Counted from the first letter of the stretch, positions 17,453-25,833 are shown. The stretch is 64,000 nucleotides of DNA from an uncultured Eubacterium sp. (GCA_910578975.1 CAJTRZ010000003.1:138580-202579), one strand, 5' to 3'. Notes: generated by a model from the letters alone, not told the origin. Numbers and translations are program-made.

Positions 17453-18294
17453 ATCTCATTTACCTTTCCCTCTAACGCTTCTATAAATCCATCATTTTCA
17501 ATCTGGTCTGAGTCATCTTCCTTGATTTTTGCTCGTAATGCTACAATCTCTGCTTTTTGTTTTTCTGTCGCTAAATCCATATGTTCTGCCAACCAGTCTA
17601 AGGCTTTCATTCTATCTGCTAATTTAATACTTACACCATTTCTCCCCTGTCTCACTTCTGAGATTAATGTTCCGTCAACATCTGCTGACTCTTTAAATCG
17701 TACAACATTTACTTTCTGCATTAACTGGACTTTCTCGCCTGTTTCTTCATCTTTTACTATAACTGGAACTTCTTCCTGCCCCCAGTCTAAATACTCAGAT
17801 ATATCCGCAAATGCAATATCCATGTACTTCTGGAAAATATCTTCCTCAGACAACAACTCCCTGTTCATACGATTTTGCTTAAGTTCTTTTATTGTGTTTT
17901 GTATTTTCTCTTTTTTCAAGAGTCTGCATCCACATACCGCTGCAACTTCGTACTTTACACCATAGGCTTTCATATATGCTTTTGTAGCATTAAAGCAACG
18001 GATATAACAAAGGCAGAAGAACTGTTCCTTATCTGACAAATCTTCCGTCTCAATTACTTGGTTTATTTCTTTTACTTTGACATCCTCTATTACATTCTTT
18101 ATCGTTGCTTTTTTGCGTTGCAACGTTGCATTTTTTTGTTGCAACGTTTTAGCCTTACTGCCATCCCATTTTTCTCTACTTTTCCAACTCCTAAGCGTTC
18201 CTTCTGATATGCCCAATTCTATTGCTATATCTTTTAGCCGTCTCCCTGATTTAAATAACTCATACGCCTTTTCTTTTTTCTCATTTATTACCAT
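17437..18294 (-). CDS. Terminase small subunit
   Basis: A 285-aa protein. The N-terminus has a helix-turn-helix (ELFKSGRRLKDIAIELGISEGTLRSWK), then a Gln/Lys linker, then the Terminase_2 domain (EQFFCLCYIRCFNATKAYMKAYG at 92-115, KYMDIAFADISEYLDWG). It recognises the packaging site and hands DNA to the large subunit. The linker is encoded by a repeat-rich DNA stretch at 18103-18150 that could itself be part of the pac site. Confidence 0.9.
   Translation of the reverse strand: MVINEKKEKAYELFKSGRRLKDIAIELGISEGTLRSWKSREKWDGSKAKTLQQKNATLQRKKATIKNVIEDVKVKEINQVIETEDLSDKEQFFCLCYIRCFNATKAYMKAYGVKYEVAAVCGCRLLKKEKIQNTIKELKQNRMNRELLSEEDIFQKYMDIAFADISEYLDWGQEEVPVIVKDEETGEKVQLMQKVNVVRFKESADVDGTLISEVRQGRNGVSIKLADRMKALDWLAEHMDLATEKQKAEIVALRAKIKEDDSDQIENDGFIEALEGKVNEIWQEE
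18103..18150. repeat. GTTGCAAC repeats inside terminase small subunit gene
   Basis: Two copies of the palindrome GTTGCAAC (18117-18124 and 18138-18145) lie exactly 21 bp apart, with partial copies CGTTGC at 18103 and CGTTGCA at 18124. In SPP1-like phages the pac site sits in this gene, so this is a candidate packaging recognition site. Confidence 0.5.
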
Positions 18295-18706
18295 TTCCTT
18301 TTATCCCACTTCGCGTAACTGCTTGTCTTTGCAATCGTGTTCCATAACAATTATTATATCTTCGAGAACACCATTCCAAATTCCCGACATCATTATTCTC
18401 CTTGTTCTCATCTTTATGATTTACTTCATTAAAATTCTGGGGGTTAGGTAAAAAATAAAAAGCAACTGTTCTATGCAAAGATCTTGTTGCTTTTTTACCA
18501 TTTAATATCGTATGAAAATAAAGATACCCTCTATCATTCTTTGATGTTTTCACCTGCACATATTCCCCTCTCTTGTTTCTTCTAACAACTTTGCCTGTAT
18601 TAGAAATTAAATATTTTCCCGAATATCCCTCTATCTCTCTCCATGTCTCTTTTTTGCTATAGCAACATTCTTTTAATGGTATCGCACATTTTATATTATT
18701 TCTCAT
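18281..18706 (-). CDS. HNH endonuclease with NUMOD4 domain
   Basis: A 141-aa protein. The N-terminal NUMOD4 motif (WREIEGYSGKYLISNTGKV) is followed by the HNH core LHRTVAFYFLP...VNHKDENKENNDVGNLEW and a C-terminal basic segment. It is a typical free-standing phage endonuclease beside the terminase genes, where HNH proteins can assist DNA packaging or act as homing enzymes. It overlaps the small subunit start by 14 bases. GAGGTGG precedes the ATG. Confidence 0.9.
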   Translation of the reverse strand: MRNNIKCAIPLKECCYSKKETWREIEGYSGKYLISNTGKVVRRNKRGEYVQVKTSKNDRGYLYFHTILNGKKATRSLHRTVAFYFLPNPQNFNEVNHKDENKENNDVGNLEWCSRRYNNCYGTRLQRQAVTRSGIKGNGNK

Positions 18707-18742
18707 TACTCACAACACCACCTCTCTATCCATTTTTTGTAT

Positions 18743-18770
18743 AAAAAAAGGACACCTTACGATGCCCTTT
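18743..18770 (-). terminator. Terminator after fibre-like gene
   Basis: AAAGGGCATC, a GTAA tetraloop and GGTGTCCTTT form a 10-bp stem on the - strand, followed by T7. It separates the fibre-like gene from the HNH-terminase operon. Confidence 0.85.
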
Positions 18771-18787
18771 TTAGAAACCTCTCTGTA

Positions 18788-19948
18788 TTACTCCACTATA
18801 TATGATATCTGCAACTCAAACCATGAGGTTGAAGCAAAAGTAGTACCAAGACTTGTTAATACCATCTTAACCTCTCCGTTAGTTGATATTTCAAATCTAG
18901 CAAAATTATTTCCTGAACATGCCCCCAGCACTCTCATATAATGACTTGGTCTAAACCCTGCAGGTATTTTAGCGAGTACCGTCGAGCCTGAAGTAGTTAT
19001 TCCAGTTAGACATATATGACAATCAACTATTTTTCCACTCTTGCGGATATAATTAATTCCGCTTAATGCATCTCCTTTTAGAATTAATGCTTGTTTTTCA
19101 TTAACTAATAATTGGGAATCAGTATAATCCAGTATATTAAATCTATATATTTGTGATACTGTTGTACCAACTACAGGTGATGTATCCTTTATTTTACTTG
19201 AGAACACCTTTCCTAAAAGAAATTCTCCATTTCCCAAAGATGCCAGACCCTCTGTTTCTAATTGACCGTTTGTTGTAAAATGCGTTAAAAAAGTACCCAG
19301 TTTATCATATACACATATTTTATTATTATATACCATGTATATTTTTTCATCGTAGCATTCAAGATTTTGTGCTGTAGCAAGATTAACATGATACGATAAC
19401 TCAAATGAATCGACAATGTTAAATGATTCATCTAATGTTTTGATTACACCATAACGCGAATCAGTACCACCCACCGCAACATAATATTTTCTATTTATAT
19501 TATCATATGCAATACCGAACGGAATTAAATTTGAAGAACCTATGTATATTTCCTGTTCTTTTGCAAAAGTTTGTGAGTTTAAAACATATATTACATTCGT
19601 TGCACCAGAGTCCTTCATTGGTACAAGGTATAACTTGTCTGTATTAGGGTTATATGTAATATCATTAGCATGGTAAAAATAAGGCATTACTTCTTCTCTT
19701 ACATTTGTAAATGTATATGGTTCATTCTTTTTCGTAGAATCAGAATTAAAATTAACTTTGCACTTTTGTACTATCACATTACCTGGGTGCTTTCCTTGTG
19801 TATAGCAAAGAACAACACTCTCCTCTGATGGAATATAGCACATACTTTGTAGCCAATCATTTTCAGTAAGCGGACTATTCCTAATATTTGCTTGAAGTAA
19901 TAAATTAGCCTCATCTGTACATAATGTTTGAAATTCTTGATTTGTCAT
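18788..19948 (-). CDS. Phage beta-propeller / tail-fibre-like protein
   Basis: A 386-aa protein with no signal peptide. Residues 40-290 show repeated strands of the form NDITYNPNTDKLYLV, FGIAYDNINRKYYVAVGG and GLASLGNGEFLLGKV, which suggests a beta-propeller. The last 80 residues (STVLAKIPAGFRPSHYMRV) match the end module of many phage fibre and receptor-binding proteins. It lies between the early genes and the terminase, bounded by terminators on both sides, away from the tail genes. A lysogenic conversion or receptor role is possible. Confidence 0.65.
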   Translation of the reverse strand: MTNQEFQTLCTDEANLLLQANIRNSPLTENDWLQSMCYIPSEESVVLCYTQGKHPGNVIVQKCKVNFNSDSTKKNEPYTFTNVREEVMPYFYHANDITYNPNTDKLYLVPMKDSGATNVIYVLNSQTFAKEQEIYIGSSNLIPFGIAYDNINRKYYVAVGGTDSRYGVIKTLDESFNIVDSFELSYHVNLATAQNLECYDEKIYMVYNNKICVYDKLGTFLTHFTTNGQLETEGLASLGNGEFLLGKVFSSKIKDTSPVVGTTVSQIYRFNILDYTDSQLLVNEKQALILKGDALSGINYIRKSGKIVDCHICLTGITTSGSTVLAKIPAGFRPSHYMRVLGACSGNNFARFEISTNGEVKMVLTSLGTTFASTSWFELQISYIVE

Positions 19949-19993
19949 AACAAAACTCCTTTCTTATTCTTTAATGTTTTTTATTTTCTATAC

Positions 19994-20021
19994 AAAAAAG
20001 ACAGCTACTCTTGACCGCCTT
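19994..20021 (-). terminator. Terminator at end of early operon
   Basis: AAGGCGGT and GCTGTCTT pair over 8 bp with three wobbles on the - strand around an 8-nt loop, then T6. It follows the sigma-like gene by about 80 bases. Confidence 0.65.
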
Positions 20022-20099
20022 TTACTTAGAGGAAGAAACTTATTTCCTATTCTTCACACTACCATTTTATCATGGGTCTATATAAACTTCTATCAACTA

Positions 20100-20552
20100 T
20101 TATAAAATTTTACTTATCACTCTTAGAGCTCTTTCGTGCAATTTACACACCCACTGATATGTATAACTCATTTCCAGTGCAATCTCTTCCCACTTCTTCA
20201 TCTGACAGTATCTCTTGTAGAGTATCTGCTGGTAATCATCATTGTCTATCTTACTGATAGTAGCCATGACCTCCGCTCTTAACTGAATGTATTCTGTCAT
20301 CTTAATTTTAAGTTCTGCCACCCTATCTTCTATCTTACAAATTATGTCTGCAATCCTATCCTGTGACACTGAACTCATCACTTTTTCATTTTGACTAATA
20401 GAGCCAATACTTACTGCCAGCTCTTTCATTGTCTCAATCTCTTCCTCTAAGCTTTTGATATGTAACTCTGCCTTTCTTACCTGCTGTAAATACTCCTTTG
20501 CTTTATTATTGCTATTTATATTTTCAGTTTCCTTTATAACTTTATCTTTCAA
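20100..20552 (-). CDS. Sigma-region-4-like phage regulator (DUF1492/ArpU type)
   Basis: A 150-aa protein: a long coiled coil (residues 15-95) followed by a sigma-70 region 4-like helix-turn-helix (YKRYCQMKKWEEIALEMSYTYQWVCKLHERALRVI). This pattern is typical of DUF1492/ArpU-like proteins at the end of early regions, thought to activate late genes. The start is TTG at 20552, directly after the upstream stop, with AGGAG in front. No late promoter is obvious to my eye. Confidence 0.78.
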   Translation of the reverse strand: MKDKVIKETENINSNNKAKEYLQQVRKAELHIKSLEEEIETMKELAVSIGSISQNEKVMSSVSQDRIADIICKIEDRVAELKIKMTEYIQLRAEVMATISKIDNDDYQQILYKRYCQMKKWEEIALEMSYTYQWVCKLHERALRVISKIL

Positions 20553-20822
20553 CTAATCTCCTACTCCTTTCTGCCACCAAGGCATAAAAAAACCACCCAC
20601 CGATATATGACAGTTGTATCCTCTGCTCTTCATTTCATTGTAAAATTCTCTTGCTATGTCCGTCTGTCTCTCCAACTTTCTTTCGTAAGATAATTGTTGC
20701 TTTCTTGTAAAGTCTCGCTTTTTATCTCGTTTTGCCTTTTTCCATGCATCTTTTACGAAGTCAGGGGCTTCATCTGCAACACATTCATTCTTTTCAACTA
20801 AAAATTCAAATTGTCCTTCCAT
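20553..20822 (-). CDS. Conserved small phage protein, 89 aa
   Basis: A basic, helical 89-aa protein (KKAKRDKKRDFTRKQQLSYERKLERQ) that ends in an aromatic Gly/Trp-rich tail (HISVGGFFMPWWQ). It is directly upstream of the sigma-like regulator with no gap. I recognise no family or catalytic motif. A DNA-associated early function is conceivable from the charge. Confidence 0.6.
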   Translation of the reverse strand: MEGQFEFLVEKNECVADEAPDFVKDAWKKAKRDKKRDFTRKQQLSYERKLERQTDIAREFYNEMKSRGYNCHISVGGFFMPWWQKGVGD

Positions 20823-20836
20823 TCATCTTTCAGGAG

Positions 20837-20860
20837 TAAAGTATACTTTAGTGGCTAGCC
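20837..20860. promoter_or_regulatory. Adjacent palindromes between early genes
   Basis: TAAAGTATACTTTA (20837-20850) is a perfect 14-bp palindrome, and GGCTAGCC (20853-20860) follows. They lie in the gap before the 89-aa gene. An operator or RNA hairpin near its ribosome site is possible. Confidence 0.4.
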
Positions 20861-20888
20861 AAACCTCTTCGCTCCTTTCGTTGATTAT

Positions 20889-21104
20889 TTATTTCTTACA
20901 CAAATATTCCAAAAATAAATGTGATATTTCTCTTGCCAACTTACCTTCTGTTTCTCCAACATTCCTGTACTTGTCACATATTTTCTGCAATTCACTTAGT
21001 ATCTGTTCACATTCCTTATCCTGGGATACATCTTTGTCTTTGTATCGGGATAAGACCTTCCATACGTCAGGAAGCATATTGAATATTACTTTATATTTAT
21101 TCAT
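20889..21104 (-). CDS. Hypothetical phage protein, 71 aa
   Basis: A 71-aa helical protein starting MNKYKVIFNMLPDVWKVL and ending HLFLEYLCKK. GAGGAGATAGG lies upstream of the ATG. It belongs to the early replication operon after the primase-helicase. No recognisable motif. Confidence 0.6.
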   Translation of the reverse strand: MNKYKVIFNMLPDVWKVLSRYKDKDVSQDKECEQILSELQKICDKYRNVGETEGKLAREISHLFLEYLCKK

Positions 21105-21142
21105 TGCCTATCTCCTCTAATCTCTATACCAGAATGTCTTAT

Positions 21143-22954
21143 CTAAAAACTAAATGGCATGCTATCATCATCCGGAATATCAATAAAACCATCAAATTCT
21201 TTATCCCATCCATAATCCTCTGCAAAGTTTCCAGTATCATTTATTCGTTTAGATTTATCATCATAATATAATTCAATGCCCTTATCTGCTGTCAGTTTCC
21301 CTGTAAGTCTATTTTTAGATATTGATAAGTACCTCATATCATCACTTAAATCATCATCTGATTTATAGGTCATTACTACATCAACTCTATTAGTAATATC
21401 TGCACTGCCCGATACTTCATCATTCTCATCTGTAGTAAATTTATTCTTTCTTGGATGAACAATCAGAATAATCACTACATTGTGACGCTTAGCTAATTTG
21501 CAAAGTTTATTTACAAACATGCTTTGAGCTCTATATAGATCAGAGTTCACATCTATTTCAATCGCTGTCATCAGATTATCAATTAGTACTACATCAATGC
21601 CATATTGCATCACAGATTCTTCTATTGTCTTTAATAGGTCTGTTGGTTCTTCATCTTCAATGATATTATTATCGTATATGTATGCTTTTCCACGATACCA
21701 ATTATTAATTTTGTCTATATTTGAATTTGTAATAAACTTCTTTGGTTCACCATACTGGTTTGTTGTTTCAACTATTCTATCAGGACCGGCAATTTGAAAA
21801 TCTATCCAACGTTTAAAAAAATAATCTTGCAGCTCTCCTGAGTAAGCAAATATTTTTTTATCCTGTTTTAATACTGATGAACAAAATTGGCTTGCCAATG
21901 TTGACTTTCCTTTTCCTCTCTTGCCAGTAAGTAATATTACCTGTCCGGCATAAAATCCACCCAAAATATCATCAACAGATTTTATACCTGTTGAAATCTT
22001 GTCCATAGAATAAATATCTACACTCTCAACATCTGCTAATTCCTTAACATTTCTCACTGGAAGTTCCTTTGCATTTTCTACAGCATTTCTCACAGCTTCT
22101 TTTCCAAATTTTTTCAAAATTTCATTGGCATCTTTGCAGCCCTTATAATCTTCCTCTCTTACTGCACATACTCTTCCTGGAAATCTTGTTTTTAGTTCAT
22201 CAAGCAATGTCATTTTCCCATTCTCGAAATCTCCAAAGACTATTAATTTCTCAAATTTTGAAAACCAGTCCCAACAATAAGGAATCCATGTAAACCCTCT
22301 TGCCCCATTCGGAACAGACACAGAATTTTCAATTCCTGCTTCTGCGACCGATAAACTATCAATCTGTCCTTCTGTGATTACAAGTGTTTTATTTTCTTTA
22401 TTGCACTGCTCCATTCCAAAAAGTATTGGCATACAATTCGATTCAAACCATTCTTTGTTCTTGTCCTTGGCTTTGTCAAAATCAGTCTTGCGATATTTAC
22501 TCGAAACCAGCATTCCTTTATCATCAAAAAATGGAAAAACAAGTATATTGTCTTTATCTGGCACCGTAGTCAATTTATATTTCCTTGATACCGCTTCACT
22601 AATACCTCTGCTTAACATATAATTTACTGCCGGCTCTCTGGTCTCAATTTCCTTTTTTCTTGGCTTTATGTACCGTGAATAATCCCGTTTATAATATCTG
22701 TCATATTCTGCGCCTAAAGAAAAATCAAAATCTTTTGCCAAAGTAATCATGTTTCCGTGAACGCCACAACTTGAACGCTTGCATTCAAACTGTCCTGATG
22801 TAAGATTAATTGAGAATGAGCCTTTGTCCTTATGTTTTCCACCATGACAATATGGGCAATACTGAAATTGCAATTCATTTCCTCTCTCTTTTGCAAAAAT
22901 CCCAGTTGATCTTTGGAAGGATTCTGCGTCTTCTTTTTTAAACTGATAATACAT
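21143..22954 (-). CDS. Phage primase-helicase (Toprim-DnaB fusion)
   Basis: A 603-aa protein. The N-terminal zinc domain is CPYCHGGKHKDKGSF...CKRSSCGVHG at 33-64. The Toprim domain shows VITEGQIDSLSVAEAG near 193 and IVFGDFENGKMTL near 240. The RecA-like helicase has Walker A LLTGKRGKGKSTLAS near 343, the DVVLIDNLM Walker B near 458, and IVHPRKN near 500. This is the T7 gp4 / Twinkle arrangement that unwinds DNA and primes it. The C-terminus (DIPDDDSMPFSF) resembles an SSB acidic tail. Confidence 0.94.
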   Translation of the reverse strand: MYYQFKKEDAESFQRSTGIFAKERGNELQFQYCPYCHGGKHKDKGSFSINLTSGQFECKRSSCGVHGNMITLAKDFDFSLGAEYDRYYKRDYSRYIKPRKKEIETREPAVNYMLSRGISEAVSRKYKLTTVPDKDNILVFPFFDDKGMLVSSKYRKTDFDKAKDKNKEWFESNCMPILFGMEQCNKENKTLVITEGQIDSLSVAEAGIENSVSVPNGARGFTWIPYCWDWFSKFEKLIVFGDFENGKMTLLDELKTRFPGRVCAVREEDYKGCKDANEILKKFGKEAVRNAVENAKELPVRNVKELADVESVDIYSMDKISTGIKSVDDILGGFYAGQVILLTGKRGKGKSTLASQFCSSVLKQDKKIFAYSGELQDYFFKRWIDFQIAGPDRIVETTNQYGEPKKFITNSNIDKINNWYRGKAYIYDNNIIEDEEPTDLLKTIEESVMQYGIDVVLIDNLMTAIEIDVNSDLYRAQSMFVNKLCKLAKRHNVVIILIVHPRKNKFTTDENDEVSGSADITNRVDVVMTYKSDDDLSDDMRYLSISKNRLTGKLTADKGIELYYDDKSKRINDTGNFAEDYGWDKEFDGFIDIPDDDSMPFSF

Positions 22955-22957
22955 TAG

Positions 22958-23443
22958 CTAATCCTCCCACCCATAAGGGTCCGCCGCAGGCACATTTTTC
23001 TTTACATTCTTATCATTCTTTATATTCTTATCATTCTTGTAAGTGTTCACTCGTTGTTCACTTGTTGTTCGCTTGTTGTTCGCTCGCCGTTTGTTTTGCT
23101 GTTCACTTCCTTGGTATTGTTCCCAATTGCATATGGTAATTAAGCGACCATAGGAACATGTTTGTTGTTCAATTTGATGTTCATTTTCAAACAACTTTAG
23201 AATGCGTTGCACTTTACTTTCCGAAATCTTAAATCTTTCGGAAATAGACTGCCTTCCAGTGATTAGTTGCCCTGGTTTTAATTTTATTACTTTTTTCCCG
23301 AAATACTCTTCTCGCTCTTTGTGAGTTGCTACCAAAAGCAAATAATTCCATACAGCAAAATGATCTGCATCTTTTGAAATAATCACATTGCTTAAAGATT
23401 TTCGATATAATTTAATCCATGTCTCGTCTTGTTTCTTTATCAT
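22958..23443 (-). CDS. Phage replication initiator (winged helix, DnaD-like)
   Basis: The start at 23443 (161 aa) has GGAAGGTG before the ATG and begins MIKKQDETWIKLYRK, the common start of these proteins; a longer frame from 23485 has no such site. It has ITGRQSISERFKISESKVQRILKLF, a winged helix. The C-terminal part is Asn/Lys repeats (KNDKNIKNDKN) encoded by iteron-like DNA at 23001-23087, so the origin probably lies inside this gene. It precedes the primase-helicase by three bases. Confidence 0.82.
   Translation of the reverse strand: MIKKQDETWIKLYRKSLSNVIISKDADHFAVWNYLLLVATHKEREEYFGKKVIKLKPGQLITGRQSISERFKISESKVQRILKLFENEHQIEQQTCSYGRLITICNWEQYQGSEQQNKRRANNKRTTSEQRVNTYKNDKNIKNDKNVKKNVPAADPYGWED
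23001..23087. repeat. Iterons and AT-rich repeats, candidate phage origin
   Basis: Four contiguous 11-bp units (TGTTCACTCGT, TGTTCACTTGT, TGTTCGCTTGT, TGTTCGCTCGC) occupy 23044-23087. An AT-rich stretch of TTATCATTC-type repeats lies next to them at 23001-23042. Iterons beside an AT-rich element inside the initiator gene is the classical phage origin layout. Confidence 0.7.
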
Positions 23444-23588
23444 TTTCACCTTCCAGCTTGCAGTACACTTCATAATCATTATCAAATGCGATTTCAGCTA
23501 ACGCTGTTAAAAAATAAATAGAATTCACTTTAAGAATTATTTCAGTATCACCTTTAATTAATTTTGCTAAATATCCTGCTTTCTTCAT
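23412..23588 (-). CDS. Small phage protein, 58 aa
   Basis: An ORF with AAAGGAA before the ATG at 23588 encodes 58 aa beginning MKKAGYLAKLIKGDTEIILK and ending in charged residues. Its 3' part overlaps the initiator gene by 32 bases in another frame, so the two are probably coupled. Good ribosome site and operon position support it; the function is unknown. Confidence 0.6.
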   Translation of the reverse strand: MKKAGYLAKLIKGDTEIILKVNSIYFLTALAEIAFDNDYEVYCKLEGENDKETRRDMD

Positions 23589-23590
23589 TA

Positions 23591-24109
23591 CTAAATTCCT
23601 TTCAAATATTCCTTTAATTCCCTGAATAATACCTCTTTAATTATTTTTCCAGAATTGGCTGATGTGCAGAAAATTGGTATCATATTATACCTTGGAATCC
23701 ATGCACAAATTGAAGCAATTAAAGCCTTAGGATTCATCCTGCTTTCATAATCATGACGCAAAATTTTGTCCATACTGCCATTTTCAATTAACAAGTATAC
23801 TTTGCAGCCATCCTTTTTTGCGCGCTCAAATTCACTTTCAAATCTTTTGCGCTGCTGCCCCATACACATACACAATTCGCCAATATCCATCTTTCTTTCA
23901 ATCACAACCTTGTTTTTCATAGAAAACTCATTCTTGTCTAGCATAACGCATTTAATGGAATAATCTCCATAATCAAGTTTTTCTTTTAACGCAGGACAAC
24001 CAAATTGGTTTATCCTGCGCTCTAATTTCTTTGTTGGTTGCTCTCTTGTATCATATAAAATTGTGATTGTTTTAAGTGTCTCCTCAATTTCAAATACATT
24101 CATAAGCAT
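23591..24109 (-). CDS. ERCC4-type nuclease
   Basis: A 172-aa protein with the XPF/ERCC4 nuclease core: ILYDTREQ at residue 17, LDYGDYSIK at 45, VIERKMDIGEL at 68 (the ERKxxxD signature) and KVYLLIE at 103. It would cut branched DNA or flaps during phage recombination and replication. Its ATG overlaps the DUF669 gene stop (TAATG), and it sits with a Sak4-like ATPase and DUF669 gene as a recombination module. Confidence 0.88.
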   Translation of the reverse strand: MLMNVFEIEETLKTITILYDTREQPTKKLERRINQFGCPALKEKLDYGDYSIKCVMLDKNEFSMKNKVVIERKMDIGELCMCMGQQRKRFESEFERAKKDGCKVYLLIENGSMDKILRHDYESRMNPKALIASICAWIPRYNMIPIFCTSANSGKIIKEVLFRELKEYLKGI

Positions 24110-24705
24110 TAAAAATTAAACGGAATTTTCTCACCATCTGCATTATCCGGAATATCCATGAAATCATTGTTTTCCTGCATTGGTTTACTTCCATTGCCAT
24201 CAAGATAATCTATTGCGGGTACCTCAAAATCTCCACTCCGAATTGTCTCCACTAATTCAAGTGTTTTTGGTCTTGTTGTAAACTTATTTGAGCCATTATT
24301 GGCAACGTACTCCTGTTCATTAAAAAGCATTCCGATTTTTAACCCAATGAGTTTTTCAGGATGTTCCCAATCAAAATGATAGCCGGAATTACTTTCTTCA
24401 AACTTTGAAATATTGGTTTTAAATCTTCTAAGTTTCCAATCGTTCTTTTCCGCTTCTTCATCCGGAACCATCATATAAAAGTTTCCTCTCCACTTTTTAT
24501 CCTCAGAAGTATTTTTATCATATGCCTCTTTGTAATAATCTGCATATTCTCCTTCTGCTATATCAAAAGCAAGAACCAGCATTTCATTTCCCGTCTTACT
24601 AGTCTGCTCTTTCACATTCATAATTTTACATACATATCCTCCTGCTGGAAGCTTCTTTCCCTCTGTGTATTTTTCTGCATTGTCATAATTTCTTGGTTTA
24701 CGCAT
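24109..24705 (-). CDS. DUF669 family protein (SSB-like)
   Basis: The start at 24705 (198 aa) has GAGGATAAT upstream and begins MRKPRNYDNAEKY; a longer frame is less likely. The sequence LPAGGYVCKIMNVKEQTSKTGNEMLVLAFDI is characteristic of DUF669, proteins encoded beside phage recombinases and proposed to bind single-stranded DNA. It ends in an acidic tail DIPDNADGEKIPFNF that mimics SSB C-termini, which recruit partner proteins. Confidence 0.87.
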   Translation of the reverse strand: MRKPRNYDNAEKYTEGKKLPAGGYVCKIMNVKEQTSKTGNEMLVLAFDIAEGEYADYYKEAYDKNTSEDKKWRGNFYMMVPDEEAEKNDWKLRRFKTNISKFEESNSGYHFDWEHPEKLIGLKIGMLFNEQEYVANNGSNKFTTRPKTLELVETIRSGDFEVPAIDYLDGNGSKPMQENNDFMDIPDNADGEKIPFNF

Positions 24706-25345
24706 TTTTATTATCCTCACTTTCTTTATTTGATATATCATTCAATCCCCAATATTCTCTTATTGTGGTATCAACAATTTTTAAATCGTTATCAATCCTT
24801 GGCTCGAACATATCCATTGGTGATTTGCACGGATTAGAACCATCTGATTGGGTAACGAAATAATGTTCTTCTCCCTCTACTTGTGCCATTAGCACAATAG
24901 AAAAAAGTCCTTCCAATGTTAATTGATTGTCAAGCATTTTCCCCAGTGTTTTGGCTTTTGTTCTTCCATCCTCTGAAAGTTCTGTATGATGCAATAAATA
25001 CACAATACAATCTGCCGGTGTGTATTCGACTATAAACTTAATCATGTTTCGGAAATTTAAGGCCATATTCGTAAATTTCCCATAGCCAGTTTCTTTGGCA
25101 TGGTCAAAACTCTCAAATGCCATAAGGTATTGACTGTCGTCAATAACATATGTTTTTGCATTTTGATTTTCCAAATTCTTTTTAATATCTGCATATGTAG
25201 CATTATTAATTACCGGAAGTTTTTTTCTAAATGGAAAAGGTTTTCCTGCAACATTAAAAACTCTTACCTCATCCAGATCAAAATTTCTTAACGATGTACT
25301 TTTTCCTGAACCGCTGGCTCCTAATACTAATACCGGTACTCCCAT
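24698..25345 (-). CDS. RecA-fold ATPase (AAA_24 / Sak4-like)
   Basis: A 215-aa protein with Walker A VLGASGSGKSTSLRNF at residues 7-22, Walker B TYVIDDSQYLM at 66-76, and YLLHHTEL near 120. Such phage ATPases sit beside DUF669 or SSB genes and are thought to promote single-strand annealing. The gene overlaps the DUF669 start by 8 bases and is preceded by gp157, a conserved order. Confidence 0.88.
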   Translation of the reverse strand: MGVPVLVLGASGSGKSTSLRNFDLDEVRVFNVAGKPFPFRKKLPVINNATYADIKKNLENQNAKTYVIDDSQYLMAFESFDHAKETGYGKFTNMALNFRNMIKFIVEYTPADCIVYLLHHTELSEDGRTKAKTLGKMLDNQLTLEGLFSIVLMAQVEGEEHYFVTQSDGSNPCKSPMDMFEPRIDNDLKIVDTTIREYWGLNDISNKESEDNKNA

Positions 25346-25356
25346 AATTTTTCCTC

Positions 25357-25833
25357 CTATTTAATCTGAATATTATTATTGTTGCTTAAAAGCACTCCCC
25401 TGAATGTCTGTCCATTTTTTAGTGCTTTTTTTAATTCTGTTTTGTTTACTGTAGGTTCTGCATACTTAAGATAATTTTCTGCCTTATCATCAGACATAAA
25501 TGCATCTATATCCAACACTTCGACTGACTCCGATCTTATAAATGATAAAGCACACTTTTCTGAAGAAAATTTTTCACCATCTAATACAGCAGCTAAATAT
25601 CTTTTTATAGAATCTGCTCTATTCTTTGCTACTTTCTCCCTTTTAGCAAAAGCATTCTTTTCCGCCTTAAGCGCTTCTGCATCTGCCATAAGATTCTTAT
25701 ACCAGCATGCAAGATTCTCAATTTTTAAATCTCTCTCCATTGAAAGATTGTTAAGGGATTCAACATCTACAACCTCTCCCGTTTTTACATCTATACAATT
25801 CATAATTGCATCATTAATTTCGTATAAATTCAT
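25357..25833 (-). CDS. Siphovirus Gp157 family protein
   Basis: A 158-aa protein: MNLYEINDAIMNCID at the start, a long coiled coil (MADAEALKAEKNAFAKREKVAKNRADSIKRYLAAV) and the core FSSEKCALSFIRSESVEV. These are the signatures of Gp157, linked to phage resistance in streptococcal phage studies, probably through replication. The start lies directly after the stop of a frameshifted upstream gene (TAGATG). Confidence 0.9.
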   Translation of the reverse strand: MNLYEINDAIMNCIDVKTGEVVDVESLNNLSMERDLKIENLACWYKNLMADAEALKAEKNAFAKREKVAKNRADSIKRYLAAVLDGEKFSSEKCALSFIRSESVEVLDIDAFMSDDKAENYLKYAEPTVNKTELKKALKNGQTFRGVLLSNNNNIQIK

